Positions 43,730 to 53,052 of a DNA stretch of 64,000 nucleotides are shown here, piece by piece. A program made the translations under genes and the position numbers. Source of the DNA: Streptomyces griseoviridis (lineage in GTDB: Bacteria > Actinomycetota > Actinomycetes > Streptomycetales > Streptomycetaceae); contig BMSM01000004.1 in assembly GCA_014649155.1 (NCBI GenBank), forward strand, positions 372,001 through 436,000, in the 5' to 3' direction. The notes under the pieces were generated by a model. It was not told the origin of the DNA. It ran no database searches and was given only the letters and a program-made list of their open reading frames with translations. The stretch's first letter is position 1. Each line of letters begins with the position of its first letter.

Positions 43730-44248
43730 ATGTGGCAGAAGCGGCAGGGCCGGGAGGACGAGTACGCCGAGTTCGCGACGGCGCGGGCGGGGCACCTCTA
43801 CCGGTCCGCGTGCCTGCTGACCGCCGGTGACACCCATCTCGCCGAGGACCTCGTGCAGGAGACCCTCGGCCGGCTGTACGTCCGCTGGGGGCGGATGGCA
43901 CGGGTCGGCAATCCGGCCGGGTACGCGCAGACCGTCCTCACCCGCGCCTTCCTCGCCCACCAGCGGCGGCTCAGCAGCCGGGAGCGGGCCACGGACCGCT
44001 TCCCGGACCTGCCGGGCGCGGCGGACGGGGACGCGCCGCTGCGGCTCACCCTGCTGGACGCGCTCTCCCGGCTGCCCGCCAAGGACCGGGCCGTCGTCGT
44101 CCTGCGCTACTGGGAGGACCGTTCCGTCGAGGAGACCGCCGACGTGCTGAACGTCAGCTCGGCGGCGGTGCGCACCCGCTGCGTCCGGGCGCTGGGCAAG
44201 CTGCGCGGGCTGCTCGGCGAGGACCTCTCGGAGTACGCCAGACCCTGA
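43730..44248 (+). CDS. ECF sigma factor (SigE-like family)
   Basis: 172 aa with region 2 (about 5-75; YAEFATARAGHLYRSACLL, DLVQETLGRLYVRW) and region 4 (about 110-165; LSRLPAKDRAVVVLRYWEDRS, VSSAAVRTRCVRALGKLR). Typical of the actinobacterial SigE-family ECF group. ATG 43730 is preceded by GGAG. Upstream TGAAACATTTCC (about 43665) may be its own -35. The next gene, 81 bp downstream, encodes a single-pass membrane protein that is a plausible anti-sigma or sigma-responsive partner, although it lacks an obvious zinc-binding anti-sigma motif. Confidence 0.88.
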   Translation: MWQKRQGREDEYAEFATARAGHLYRSACLLTAGDTHLAEDLVQETLGRLYVRWGRMARVGNPAGYAQTVLTRAFLAHQRRLSSRERATDRFPDLPGAADGDAPLRLTLLDALSRLPAKDRAVVVLRYWEDRSVEETADVLNVSSAAVRTRCVRALGKLRGLLGEDLSEYARP

Positions 44249-44329
44249 CCCGGCCCGCCCCGCCCGTCACGCCCTCCACCACACGGCCATCACTCACTCA
44301 CCTCACACCTTGCGGAAAGGGTGTTCGCC

Positions 44330-45595
44330 ATGCCCGAGAACCAGCAGGACCCGCGGGACTCCTTCGAGGAACGGCTCACCACCGCCCTGCGCGACACCGG
44401 CGACGGTTTCACGGCCGACCGGGCCGCCCTCGTCGCCGGCGGGCAGAGCCGCGGGCGCCGCGCCCGGCTGCGGCGCCGGGCCGGTGTGCTCGGCGGGGTG
44501 GCCGGCATCGCCCTGGTCGGGGTGGGCGGGGCACTGCTGCTGCCGGGCGGGGACGGCTCCGTCGAGGAGGCCCGCACCCCGGCCGCCGCCCCGGCCCCCT
44601 CGGCGACGCCGCGACCCGTGCCCTCCTACTCCGGGGACGACCTGCTCAAGGAGCTCAAGGGGCTCCTCCCGGACGGGCGGTTCAGCGGTGAGGGGGCCCG
44701 GGGCACCGGCCCGGGCCTGCCGCCGAACGCCCATCTCGTGTACGACGACGGGGACGGCCCCGCGGCCATCGGCATCGGCTTCGACCGGGTCGAGCCGGGC
44801 AGCCCGGAGGTGCGGGAGCTGACCCGCTGCCCCGACGAGACGCTCGTCGCGTACGACGCCTGCTCCACCAGCCGGCTGCCGGACGGCTCCCTGCTCATGC
44901 TGTACCAGGGCTACGAGTATCCGGACCGGCGGGTGGACACCAAGTGGTGGTCGGCGCAGCTGGTCACGGCCCGCGGGCAGCACATCACGCTGAGCGAGTG
45001 GAACGCCGCCGCGGAGAAGGACGCGCCGGTCAGCCGCGAGGACCCGCCCCTGACCCCCGCCCAGCTGACGGAGGTCGTCACGGCCGGGGTGTGGCGCGAC
45101 GTGGTGGACGCCATCCCGGAGAACCCCAAGGGACTGGCCACCGCCTCGGTGGACGAGGCGCCGCCGGCGGTCTCCGGCGAGCGGATCGGCGCGCTGCTCA
45201 CCAGGCTGCTCCCCGAGGACGTCGAGGTCGTCACCGAGGGCGGCCAGGAGGAGGAGTACGCCTATGCCGTCGTGGACGACGGCGAGGGCCGGAGTCTGGT
45301 CCAGATCAACGTCCAGCCCGGTATGACGGACGGTCTCTACGGCTCCGCCGAGACCCTCGACGACGGCACCCTGGTCAGCACCGAGCAGATGCCCGGCGAG
45401 AAGGGCGGCGCCGGTGTCGTGATGTGGACCGTCGACACCCTGCGGCCCGCCCCCGCGTCCCTGCGCGTCGTCGTCAGCGCCTTCAACAGCGGGGCGCAGG
45501 ACCGGCCCGCCACCCGCGAGGCCCCGGCCCTGACCCTCGCGGAGCTGCGCGAGATCGCGCTCAGCCCGGAGTGGGACACCCTGGCCGCGGGCTGA
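44330..45595 (+). CDS. Single-pass membrane protein downstream of ECF sigma factor
   Basis: 421 aa. A charged cytoplasmic N-terminus (1-42, ENQQDPRDSFEERLTTALRD), a basic stretch GRRARLRRRAG, one TM helix (about 48-66) and a large extracytoplasmic domain. The N-terminus resembles those of membrane partners of SigE-family ECF factors. No HxxxCxxC zinc anti-sigma motif. ATG 44330 is chosen because AAAGG (44316-44320) is spaced 9 nt from it; GTG 44321 would abut the site. Probably co-transcribed with the sigma gene. It may sense envelope state, which is inference from position. Confidence 0.7.
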   Translation: MPENQQDPRDSFEERLTTALRDTGDGFTADRAALVAGGQSRGRRARLRRRAGVLGGVAGIALVGVGGALLLPGGDGSVEEARTPAAAPAPSATPRPVPSYSGDDLLKELKGLLPDGRFSGEGARGTGPGLPPNAHLVYDDGDGPAAIGIGFDRVEPGSPEVRELTRCPDETLVAYDACSTSRLPDGSLLMLYQGYEYPDRRVDTKWWSAQLVTARGQHITLSEWNAAAEKDAPVSREDPPLTPAQLTEVVTAGVWRDVVDAIPENPKGLATASVDEAPPAVSGERIGALLTRLLPEDVEVVTEGGQEEEYAYAVVDDGEGRSLVQINVQPGMTDGLYGSAETLDDGTLVSTEQMPGEKGGAGVVMWTVDTLRPAPASLRVVVSAFNSGAQDRPATREAPALTLAELREIALSPEWDTLAAG

Positions 45596-45610
45596 GAGGC
45601 AGGGACCCGG

Positions 45611-46597
45611 TCAGGGCAGCAGAGCACCGTGCTGCCGTGCGAAGTCCTTCTTCTGGTCCTCGTCCGGGGTGTGCGGGCGGGTCTCGCCGAGCGGCTCCGG
45701 CGGGTCACCGGCCCGGCCCCGCAGCGCCTCCATCACGTCGGTGCTCATCCGGAAGTGCTCCGTGTCGAAGCCGCGGACCGGGCCACGCAGCTGGATCTCG
45801 CTCCCGTTGAAGAAGGCGACGTCCTGGCCGGGGCCGGCCACGACCGTCGCGAGCAGCCCGATGAAGAACTGCCCGTTGCTCCGCGAGTACCCGTTCACGT
45901 ACTCGATACGGTCCCGCTCCCCCATGCCCGTGGCGGCGACGGCGGCGGAACGGGCGACGCCCTCGTCGGGGCTGAACGGGATGAAGGACGTGTTGTGGGT
46001 GTCGAAGTCCGGGGCGTTGCCCCGGCCCAGCGGGTTCATCACCCCGGCGCCGTTGACGTCGTGCCAGGTGGCGTGCCAGCGGGGAATGCCCCGGTACAGG
46101 GCCAGTCCACCGGCCCGGTAGCGCATCACGTACCCCGTGAGGTCGTCGTTGAGGACGCCGTTGCGGACCGCGATGTCATGGATGAACGCCTGGCCGCCCT
46201 GATCCGTGCGGTACACGTAGAAGGCGCCCTGCCGGGTCATGGGCAGGTCCTCACCGCCCACCCGCACCATGACCTGGGCGGCCGCCGGCGTCGAGGAGGT
46301 GCCGGACATCGCGTTCTTCAGCTTGTTGAACATGCGCTGAACGGTCGGCTGCGGCGCCTGCGACGCCGTCTCCCCCCGCTCTCCGCGGGGCCGGCGCTGC
46401 ACCGCCATCGTCGCCGCGACCGCCGCGTTCCCCGCCGTGCGCTGGAGTGCGGCCACGGCTTGGGGCGAATGGGTCCCGGCCGTCTCCACCCGGCCGGCTC
46501 CCGACGCGAGGCCCTCCGTCCGTGCCACCGGTACCGGCGGTGCGGCACCCGGCCGGTTCACGGTCTGACCGTCGGACCGCTCATCGCGTCCTCGCAT
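45611..46597 (-). CDS. Predicted ADP-ribosyltransferase-like toxin/effector
   Basis: 328 aa, no signal peptide. The N-terminus is disordered and carries VAALQRTAGNAAVAATMAVQ plus RR, a tag (LQR-x-AGNAAV-x-QR) that I associate with actinobacterial polymorphic-toxin and DUF4157-type proteins. A C-terminal domain (about 108-290) has the order expected of an R-S-E ADP-ribosyltransferase: ALYRGIPRWHATW (R169), HNTSFIPFSPDEGVARSAA (S204 region), and NGSEIQLRGPV (E267 as candidate catalytic Glu). The second acidic residue of an ExE pair is not present. Strong GGAGGGA before ATG 46597. No immunity gene is obvious; the left neighbour is the sigma-partner gene. Confidence 0.5.
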   Translation of the reverse strand: MRGRDERSDGQTVNRPGAAPPVPVARTEGLASGAGRVETAGTHSPQAVAALQRTAGNAAVAATMAVQRRPRGERGETASQAPQPTVQRMFNKLKNAMSGTSSTPAAAQVMVRVGGEDLPMTRQGAFYVYRTDQGGQAFIHDIAVRNGVLNDDLTGYVMRYRAGGLALYRGIPRWHATWHDVNGAGVMNPLGRGNAPDFDTHNTSFIPFSPDEGVARSAAVAATGMGERDRIEYVNGYSRSNGQFFIGLLATVVAGPGQDVAFFNGSEIQLRGPVRGFDTEHFRMSTDVMEALRGRAGDPPEPLGETRPHTPDEDQKKDFARQHGALLP

Positions 46598-46750
46598 GCT
46601 GTTCCCTCCGCAGGACGTCAACGCGCCGGCCCGCAGGCCAGGACTCTCCATCAGCAGGTTCACACGCCGCGTCCCGGCCCGTCAGGGCGGACGGGGCAGC
46701 CGAGGGTGCGGTCGCGTTGCCCGAAAGGGCAGTCGCGCGTCCCGCAGCGC

Positions 46751-48052
46751 CTAGAAGAACTCCGACCACGGTTGGTCCCAGACCTGCTTCACGCACAGGA
46801 CCAGGAAGAGCAGGCCCGCCACGGCCAGCATGCCGTTGCTCAGGCGGCCGTTGCGCCACTCGCGCGGGGTGCGGGCGGAGTTGAGGAGCCAGACCAGGGT
46901 CAGGGCGAGGAAGGGCATGAACGCGGCGCCCAGCACGCCGTAGACGATGACCAGCCGGAAGGGCTGGCCCTGGAAGAGCAGGACGATCGGCGGGAAAGTC
47001 AGCCAGAGCAGGTAGGCGCGGAACGCCCAGGAGCGTTCGCGGTCACCGGAGGCGACCTTCTCCCCCGTCGCCTCCGTGCCGGCCCGCAGCCGGTCCGTGA
47101 AGTCGGCGAACATCAGACTGACGCCGTGCCAGACGCCGATGAGCGAGGTGAACGACGTGGCGAAGAAGCCGATCAGGAAGAACTTCGCCGTGGCGGTGCC
47201 GTACTCGTCCTCCAGGATGCCGCCGAGCTGGACCAGGCCCTTGTCGCCGCTCGCCAGGGCCAGGTGGGCGCTGTGCAGCAGCTCGGCGCCGACGAAGAGC
47301 ATGGCGACGACGAAGACGCCGGTGGTGAGGTAGGCGACCCGGTTGTCCAGGCGCATCACCTTCATCCAGCCGGTGTCGGTCCACCCCTTGGCGTTGACCC
47401 AGTAGCCGTACGCGGCCAGCGTGATCGTGCCGCCGACGCCGCCGATCAGGCCGAGGGTGTTGAGGACGGAGTCCTTCTCGTCGGGCAGGACCGGGAGCAG
47501 GCCGGCGAGGGCGTCGCCCAGGTGGGGGGTGACCCGGACGGCGAGGTAGACGGTGACCACGAACATGACGCCGACCAGGACGGTCATGACCTTCTCGAAG
47601 ACGGCGTACTTGTTGAACCAGACGAAGACCAGGCCGACCACCCCGCAGGCCACGCCCCACCACTTCAGGTCCATCACTCCCGGGAACAGCGCCTGGAGGG
47701 GCAGCGCGCTGGAGGACATCGCCGCCGCGCCGTAGACGAAGCCCCAGACGACGACGTAGACGGCGAAGAACCAGGTCGTCCAGCGCCCCAGGCTCGCCCA
47801 GCCGTCGAAGAGAGTACGGCCGGTGGCCAGGTGCCAGCGGCCCGCCGCCTCGGCCAGGGAGATCTTGACCAGGCAGCCGATGACCGCGGCCCAGAGCAGG
47901 GTGTACCCGAAGTTGGCGCCGGCGATGAGGGTGGCGACCAGGTCGCCCGCGCCTACGCCGGTCGCCGCCACGACGATGCCGGGGCCGATGTGGCGCCAAC
48001 TCGACTTGCGCAGAGTGCCGGTGTCACTGAGGTCGCCCGTGGTGTCCGCCAT
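46751..48052 (-). CDS. Nramp-superfamily transporter lacking the canonical metal site
   Basis: 433 aa with about eleven TM helices and the overall Nramp pattern ([20 protein letters not shown] in TM1, [35 protein letters not shown] in TM6, [20 protein letters not shown] split). In bona fide Mn/Fe transporters TM1 has DPGN and TM6 has (M/A)PH; here these positions read GAGD and AAYGY. So it is related by fold, but its substrate may not be a divalent transition metal. ATG 48052 is assigned from homology; an in-frame GTG at 48088 is possible. Confidence 0.78.
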   Translation of the reverse strand: MADTTGDLSDTGTLRKSSWRHIGPGIVVAATGVGAGDLVATLIAGANFGYTLLWAAVIGCLVKISLAEAAGRWHLATGRTLFDGWASLGRWTTWFFAVYVVVWGFVYGAAAMSSSALPLQALFPGVMDLKWWGVACGVVGLVFVWFNKYAVFEKVMTVLVGVMFVVTVYLAVRVTPHLGDALAGLLPVLPDEKDSVLNTLGLIGGVGGTITLAAYGYWVNAKGWTDTGWMKVMRLDNRVAYLTTGVFVVAMLFVGAELLHSAHLALASGDKGLVQLGGILEDEYGTATAKFFLIGFFATSFTSLIGVWHGVSLMFADFTDRLRAGTEATGEKVASGDRERSWAFRAYLLWLTFPPIVLLFQGQPFRLVIVYGVLGAAFMPFLALTLVWLLNSARTPREWRNGRLSNGMLAVAGLLFLVLCVKQVWDQPWSEFF

Positions 48053-48237
48053 GCGGATCAAGAAAGCGCAAAGGGCACTCCGGCACAAGAGGGCGTGCGT
48101 GGCCGACCGGCAGTCTTGACCTGCTCATGCCAGACCGCCACGATGAGCGCCACATCCGCACGGCACGTCGCTGGACCACCCCCCGTTCCACTCCCCCGCC
48201 CCGGAGATCCCGGCGGCCGGAGAAACCAGGAGACTTC

Positions 48238-49590
48238 ATGCGACTTCGCTCACGAGGCCCCGGCAGCCGCAGACACTGGGCCGCGCTCGCCGCCGTCCTG
48301 GCGCTCGCCCTCGCCGCGCCGCTCTCCGCGACCGACGAGGCCGGCGCCGACAGTGCCCGCACACCCGCCCCGTCGGCCGACGACATCCGCCAGTACGAGG
48401 TGCACACCCGCTCGGACTCCGCCTCGCGCACGGCGCTCCAGCGCGCCGGCGTCTCCGTGGACGACGCCGACGAGAACACGGTCGTCGTCTCGGGCCGGGC
48501 CGGCCAGATCAAGGAGCTGAAACGGCTCGGCTACGACGTCACCCCGCTGGGCGCGGCGCCGGACCGCTCGGGCGGCGCGGACGACGTACGGCTCCTCGAC
48601 TTCCCCTCGGCCGACTCGCGCTACCACAACTACGCGGAGATGAACGCCGAGATCGACGCCCGGATCGCGGCGTACCCCGGCATCATGAGCAAGCGGGTGA
48701 TCGGCAAGTCGTACCAGGGCCGGGACATCGTCGCCGTCAAGATCAGCGACAACGTGGCGGCGGACGAGAACGAGCCCGAGGTTCTGTTCACCCACCACCA
48801 GCACGCCCGTGAGCACCTGACGGTGGAGATGGCGCTCTATCTGATCCGTGAACTCGGCGCGGGCTACGGCTCCGACTCCCGGGTCACCAGCATGGTGAAC
48901 GGCCGGGAGATCTGGATCGTCCCCGACCTCAACCCGGACGGCGGCGAGTACGACATCGCCACCGGCTCCTACCGCTCGTGGCGCAAGAACCGCCAGCCCA
49001 ACTCCGGTTCCACCGCGGTCGGTACGGACCTCAACCGCAACTGGGCGTACCGCTGGGGCTGCTGCGGCGGCTCCTCCGGCTCGGCGTCCTCCGAGACCTA
49101 CCGGGGATCGGCGGGCGAGTCGGCGCCCGAGGTGAAGGTCGTCGCCGACTTCGTGCGCAGCCGGGTCGTCGGCGGCGTCCAGCAGATCAAGGCGGGCATC
49201 GACTTCCACACCTACAGCGAACTGGTGCTCTGGCCCTTCGGGTACACCACCGCCGACACCACGACCGGGATGACCGCCGACGACCGGAACGCCTTCGCGG
49301 CGATCGGGCAGAAGATGGCCGCGAGCAACGGTTACACGGCGGAGCAGTCCAGCGACCTGTACATCACCGACGGGTCGATCGACGACTGGCTGTGGGGCAA
49401 CCAGAAGATCTTCGGCTACACCTTCGAGATGTACCCGGCGTCCAGTTCCGGCGGCGGCTTCTACCCGCCCGACGAGGTGATCGAGCGGGAGACGTCGCGC
49501 AACCGGGACGCGGTGCTGCAGCTCCTGGAGAACGCGGACTGCATGTACCGGTCGATCGGCAAGCAGGCCCAGTACTGCGCGGCCTCCTAG
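48238..49590 (+). CDS. Secreted M14 zinc carboxypeptidase
   Basis: 450 aa. Signal peptide (1-32, [15 protein letters not shown]), a propeptide-like region (about 45-115), and an M14 carboxypeptidase domain (about 125-440). Zinc ligands are H189 and E192 in [10 protein letters not shown] plus the histidine of IDFHTYSE; catalytic Glu in [19 protein letters not shown] and PDLNPDG are typical of the streptomycete carboxypeptidase T-like group. AGGAGA is 5 nt before ATG 48238. It probably releases C-terminal residues from extracellular peptides for nutrition. The stop overlaps the convergent gene by 4 bp. Confidence 0.92.
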   Translation: MRLRSRGPGSRRHWAALAAVLALALAAPLSATDEAGADSARTPAPSADDIRQYEVHTRSDSASRTALQRAGVSVDDADENTVVVSGRAGQIKELKRLGYDVTPLGAAPDRSGGADDVRLLDFPSADSRYHNYAEMNAEIDARIAAYPGIMSKRVIGKSYQGRDIVAVKISDNVAADENEPEVLFTHHQHAREHLTVEMALYLIRELGAGYGSDSRVTSMVNGREIWIVPDLNPDGGEYDIATGSYRSWRKNRQPNSGSTAVGTDLNRNWAYRWGCCGGSSGSASSETYRGSAGESAPEVKVVADFVRSRVVGGVQQIKAGIDFHTYSELVLWPFGYTTADTTTGMTADDRNAFAAIGQKMAASNGYTAEQSSDLYITDGSIDDWLWGNQKIFGYTFEMYPASSSGGGFYPPDEVIERETSRNRDAVLQLLENADCMYRSIGKQAQYCAAS

Positions 49591-50192
49591 GAGGACGCCG
49601 CTTCCTCCGCCTGCTCCGGCCCGTCGTCCCGGCCGTCCTGGCCGTCCCGGCCGTCCTGGCCGTCCTCGAAGTAGGCGTCCAGGACGGCGTCGAGCGCCGT
49701 GTCCCACTCCGCGAAGCGGCTGCGGGAGGCGGCCTCGACCTCCAGGTAGTACCAGCGCCGGTCCGGCGTGTGCACGGTCACGGTGAACCGCTTGCCGAAG
49801 CGGGGCGTCTCCGTCTCCACCGCGGCGATCTCGTCCCAGCGGAACTCGCACTCCTGGTCGTCCAGGGCGAGCCGCACGCCGCGGTGGTCGGCGACCACCC
49901 GGGCGCGCCGGTCGGACGCCTCGAAGACGGGACCGTCGGGGACCGCGTCCGCCGCGGGCTCCTCGGGCGCGGGGTCCGGCTCCACGGCGGCGTCCTCGGG
50001 CTCGGGTCCGGGCTCGGTCTCCGCCGCCGGCTTCACCTCCTCCGGGTCACCGGACGCGGGCGAGGTGAGCCCGGGGACGAAGGCCGGGTCGAACCCGGCG
50101 CCCTCCAGGGGCTGGCTGCTCGATCCAATGCGCTGCTCCACAGCGCGAAGTATGGTCGACGTTCCTGTGCGGGACACAGTCGGCTCCGGCAT
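49587..50192 (-). CDS. PH-like domain protein with acidic linker
   Basis: 201 aa. N-terminal 30 residues, an acidic Pro/Glu linker (about 50-85), then a small beta-rich domain (about 90-175; [55 protein letters not shown], each as separate pieces) resembling a bacterial PH domain. The C-terminus contains tandem GQDGRD hexapeptides encoded by an 18-bp DNA repeat at about 49627-49665. Function unknown; members occur widely in streptomycetes. The gene converges on the carboxypeptidase gene. Confidence 0.72.
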   Translation of the reverse strand: MPEPTVSRTGTSTILRAVEQRIGSSSQPLEGAGFDPAFVPGLTSPASGDPEEVKPAAETEPGPEPEDAAVEPDPAPEEPAADAVPDGPVFEASDRRARVVADHRGVRLALDDQECEFRWDEIAAVETETPRFGKRFTVTVHTPDRRWYYLEVEAASRSRFAEWDTALDAVLDAYFEDGQDGRDGQDGRDDGPEQAEEAASS

Positions 50193-50234
50193 CGTTACCG
50201 TTCCTACGCCACCGCTCCCGCCGCGACCGCCCCC

Positions 50235-50423
50235 TCACAGCGCGCGCGGCACGGCGACCGCCGTCCTGGGCGTGACGGCCGGCCGCAGGCCGGCCGCCAC
50301 GAGCGTCCAGCCGCGGAGGTCCCGGCGGCGCCGGACCCGGGCGGCGCGGCGGTACGCGTCCGCCTCGGCGCGGAGTTCGGCGGTGCGCAGGCGGTGCGGG
50401 GCGAGATGGGTGTCGGGACGCAT
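50235..50423 (-). CDS. Small Arg-rich protein coupled to a winged-helix regulator
   Basis: 62 aa, MRPDTHLAPHRLRTAELRAE followed by ADAYRRAARVRRRRDLRGW. The ATG overlaps the upstream regulator stop by one base (TGATG, 50423). Small helical Arg-rich proteins paired with ArsR-like winged-helix regulators are common in Streptomyces. The helix (residues 12-35) is amphipathic; function unknown, perhaps a membrane-associated peptide (WTLVAAGLRPAV near the end is mildly hydrophobic). Confidence 0.65.
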   Translation of the reverse strand: MRPDTHLAPHRLRTAELRAEADAYRRAARVRRRRDLRGWTLVAAGLRPAVTPRTAVAVPRAL

Positions 50424-50999
50424 CAGCCGGCCTCTCGGTCCGTACGGGCGGGGAGGACGTGCGTGTGGAGGCGCACCCGCCCGGCGTCCGGGGCGTCCCC
50501 GGGGTCGAGCGCGCGGTGGCTCTCCAGCAGGTCGTGCGTCTTCTCGATGAGTTCCTGGGCGAGGGCGGGGGTGAGGTTCGGCGTCCAGTCGCTCAGGTCC
50601 GAGGGGCGGCGCCGGTCCTCGGGCCGGTCGCCGCGGGTGCCGAGCCAGGTCGCCAGCTCCCTGGTGTGCTGGCCGGCCAGTTCGTGCGGGAAGAGGCCGG
50701 CGGCCCCGCGCACCGCCCGCCACCACCGCTCCCCGCCCCTCACCGTGCTCCGGCGCGTCCTCGACGAAGCCGTGCGCGGCGGACCGGCGCAGGTGGTGGC
50801 CGGTGGCGCCGCTGGACTCGCCCAGCCGCGCGGCCGGCTGGGAGGCGGTGGCGGGGCCGCCGCGCCGCAGGGCGTCGAGCGGCTCCCTGCGCAGCGGGCG
50901 CGCGAGCCCGCGCAGCGAACGGGCGTCGAGACCGCGGACCTCGTGGTCCGGTGACTCGGTCGTGCACGCGAAGAGAGCGTTGCGGAGGAACCTCTGCAA
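50423..50999 (-). pseudogene. Frameshifted ArsR-like winged-helix regulator
   Basis: The N-terminal half (GLDARSLRGLARPLRREPLDAL, ARLGESSGATGHHLRR, AAHGFVEDAPEHGEG) is in one frame and the C-terminal half (ERWWRAVRGAAGLFPHELAG to the end TDREAG) in another. Removing one C from the run at 50731-50734 restores EHGEG-R-ERWW, exactly the family sequence. So a single-base insertion in a homopolymer has broken the gene, or it is a sequencing error. No ATG or GTG precedes the first half; the first usable codon is TTG 50999. The start region is covered by a 21-bp inverted repeat. Confidence 0.75.
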
Positions 51000-51011
51000 C
51001 GCCCTCTTCGC
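50968..51011. repeat. 21-bp imperfect inverted repeat over the regulator start
   Basis: Arms 50968-50988 and 50991-51011 pair with 2 mismatches in 21 around a 2-nt centre; the core reads GTTGC-GGAGG-AA-CCTCT-GCAAC. It lies between the gntP stop and the broken regulator, without a U-tract in either direction. It fits an operator (autoregulation by the winged-helix protein) better than a terminator. Confidence 0.6.
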
Positions 51012-51038
51012 ATACGGTTCCCGGTGCGGGCCGGCCGC

Positions 51039-52517
51039 CTAGACGAACAGGCTCACCACCGCCGCCACCGCGAACCCGGCCAGCGACAGCACGCTCTCCA
51101 GCACGGTCCACGACTTGAGCGTGTCCCGTTCGCTGATGCCGAAGTACTTGGCGACCATCCAGAAGCCGCCGTCGTTGACGTGCGAGGCGAAGATCGAGCC
51201 CGCCGAGATGGCCATGATGACCAGGGCGACGAACGCCTGTGAGTGGTCGCCCTCCGCGAGCAGCGGGGCCACGATGCCCGCCGTCGTCACGATCGCCACC
51301 GTCGCCGAGCCCTGGGCGACCCGCAGGACCAGCGAGATCAGGTAGGCGAGGACGATCACCGGCAGGCCGACGCCGTTGAAGGTGTCGGAGAGGGCCTGGG
51401 CGACGCCGCTGCCCTTGAGGACGGCGCCGAAGACACCGCCCGCGCCGACCACCAGCAGGATGTTGCCGACCGGCTTCAGCGAGGCCGTCGAGACGGTCTC
51501 CAGGGACTTGCGGGACCAGCCGCGCCGGATGCCCAGCAGGTAGTAGGCGAGGAAGAGGGCGAGGGTCAGGGCGACGAACGGGTTGCCGAAGAACTCGATC
51601 ACCGAGCGGCCGGTGGAGGGGTCCAGGGCGATCGAGGAGAAGGTCGCGGCGAGGATCAGGACCAGCGGGGTGCCGATGATGCCGAGGACCGTGCCGAGCG
51701 GCACCGGGGTCTCCTTCGGCGTGACGCCGGCCGCGCGCTGCTCGGCGAGGACGGCCCCCTTGGCCTCCTCGGCGGCCTCCACCATGTCCTGGGGCACGGC
51801 GACGAAGAGGCGGCGGCCGATCCAGGCGGAGTAGGCCCAGGCGGCCAGCACGGCCGGGAGGCCGCAGACGACGCCCATGAGGATGACCCAGCCGAGGTCG
51901 ACGTGGAGCAGTCCGGCTGCGGCGACCGGGCCGGGGTGCGGCGGCAGGAAGGCGTGGGTCATGGAGAGGCCGGCCAGCAGCGGCAGGCAGTACAGCAGGA
52001 CCGACTTGCCCGAGCGCTTGGCGGCGGCGTAGACGATGGGCGCGAGGACGAAGATGCCGACGTCGAAGAAGACCGGGATGCCGAAGATCAGGCCGGTGAG
52101 GCCCATGGCGAGGGGCGCGCGCTTCTCGCCGAAGAGGCCGAGGAGGCGGGAGGCCAGCACCTGGGCGCCGCCGCTGACCTCGAGGATGGCGCCGAGCATG
52201 GTGCCCAGGCCGATGATGATGGCGACGTGCCCGAGGATGCCGCCCATGCCGGACTCGATGGTGGAGACGGCGTCGGACTTCTGGACGGTGCCGAAGAGTT
52301 CGGTGACCGACAGGCCGGCCAGCAGGCCGACGGCGATGGAGACGGCGAGCAGCGCGACGAACGGCTGGAGCCGCACCTTGATGATGAGGAAGAGCAGCAG
52401 CGCGATGCCGATCGCGGCGACGGTGAGCAGGCCGGCCGTGCCGTCGATCAGGGTGAGCAGGCCACCGGTGTGGGGTGGGGTCTCGGCGGCGGCGAACTGA
52501 AGGGGTATTCCGGGCAT
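51039..52517 (-). CDS. gntP: GntP-family gluconate-type permease
   Basis: 492 aa with about 12-14 TM helices and GntP signatures (GFGTML-like IIIGLGTMLGAILEVSGGAQVL split, GIPVFFDVGIFVLAPIVYA, HAFLPPHPGPVAAAGLL, SASHVND-like FASHVNDGGFWMV). The family takes up gluconate, galactarate-like acids, glycerate and D-serine in symport with protons. ATG 52517 has AGAGGA 7 nt upstream. It lies in the leftward arm of the IclR-regulated locus, after ridA, with a 124-bp spacer, and supplies the likely entry step for a sugar acid. Confidence 0.9.
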   Translation of the reverse strand: MPGIPLQFAAAETPPHTGGLLTLIDGTAGLLTVAAIGIALLLFLIIKVRLQPFVALLAVSIAVGLLAGLSVTELFGTVQKSDAVSTIESGMGGILGHVAIIIGLGTMLGAILEVSGGAQVLASRLLGLFGEKRAPLAMGLTGLIFGIPVFFDVGIFVLAPIVYAAAKRSGKSVLLYCLPLLAGLSMTHAFLPPHPGPVAAAGLLHVDLGWVILMGVVCGLPAVLAAWAYSAWIGRRLFVAVPQDMVEAAEEAKGAVLAEQRAAGVTPKETPVPLGTVLGIIGTPLVLILAATFSSIALDPSTGRSVIEFFGNPFVALTLALFLAYYLLGIRRGWSRKSLETVSTASLKPVGNILLVVGAGGVFGAVLKGSGVAQALSDTFNGVGLPVIVLAYLISLVLRVAQGSATVAIVTTAGIVAPLLAEGDHSQAFVALVIMAISAGSIFASHVNDGGFWMVAKYFGISERDTLKSWTVLESVLSLAGFAVAAVVSLFV

Positions 52518-52641
52518 TCGGGGGTCCTCTGGGTAAGCGCATACTGCTTTCGGGCAGGGAAGGGCGCGGCACGGCACCCACGCGGTGGAACGGAGGTGCC
52601 GTGCCGTGTGACAGACAGACGGGCGGGCGGGGCGGGACGGC

Positions 52642-53052
52642 CTAGCCGAGGACCGCCAGCGCGTCGATCTCGATGAGCAGACCGGCGGGCAGGCCGACGT
52701 AGACGGTGGTGCGCGCGGCCGGGGGCTGGGTGAGGCCCTGCTCCTCGAAGTAGACGTTGTAGATCTCGTTCATCTCCGCGAAGTGGTCCACGTCGGTGAG
52801 GTAGACGCGGATCATCATCACGTCGTCCCAGGTGGCGCCGCCCTCTTCGAGGATCGCCTTGACGTTGGCGAGGGTCTGGAGGGTCTGCTCGCGCAGGGTC
52901 GGGCCGGCCGGGGTGGGGGCCTTGCCGTCCTCGTGGGGGAGGAAGCCGACCTGGCCGGCGACCTGGAGGATGTTGCCCTTCCTCACGCCGTGGCTGAACT
53001 TCGCCGGGGGCACGGTGTGGGTGGAGGGGGTGAGCGCGGTCTTCTCGGTCAT
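52642..53052 (-). CDS. ridA: RidA-family enamine/imine deaminase
   Basis: 136 aa of the YjgF/YER057c/UK114 family. GRIDA hallmarks: PPAKFSHGVRKGNILQVAGQVG, LANVKAILEEGGATWDDVM, the substrate arginine in QPPAARTTVYVGLP, and the C-terminal LIEIDALAVL. RidA hydrolyses reactive 2-aminoacrylate-type imines released by PLP dehydratases. That fits the PLP dehydratase-like enzyme encoded in the divergent arm (54992-56269). Its ATG overlaps the iclR stop (ATGA at 53049-53052). Confidence 0.9.
   Translation of the reverse strand: MTEKTALTPSTHTVPPAKFSHGVRKGNILQVAGQVGFLPHEDGKAPTPAGPTLREQTLQTLANVKAILEEGGATWDDVMMIRVYLTDVDHFAEMNEIYNVYFEEQGLTQPPAARTTVYVGLPAGLLIEIDALAVLG

Noticed and set aside
44330..45595. 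Classical zinc anti-sigma factor downstream of the ECF sigma gene
   Set aside because: No HxxxCxxC motif; the protein is a single-pass membrane protein with a large outer domain, so only a positional link is claimed.
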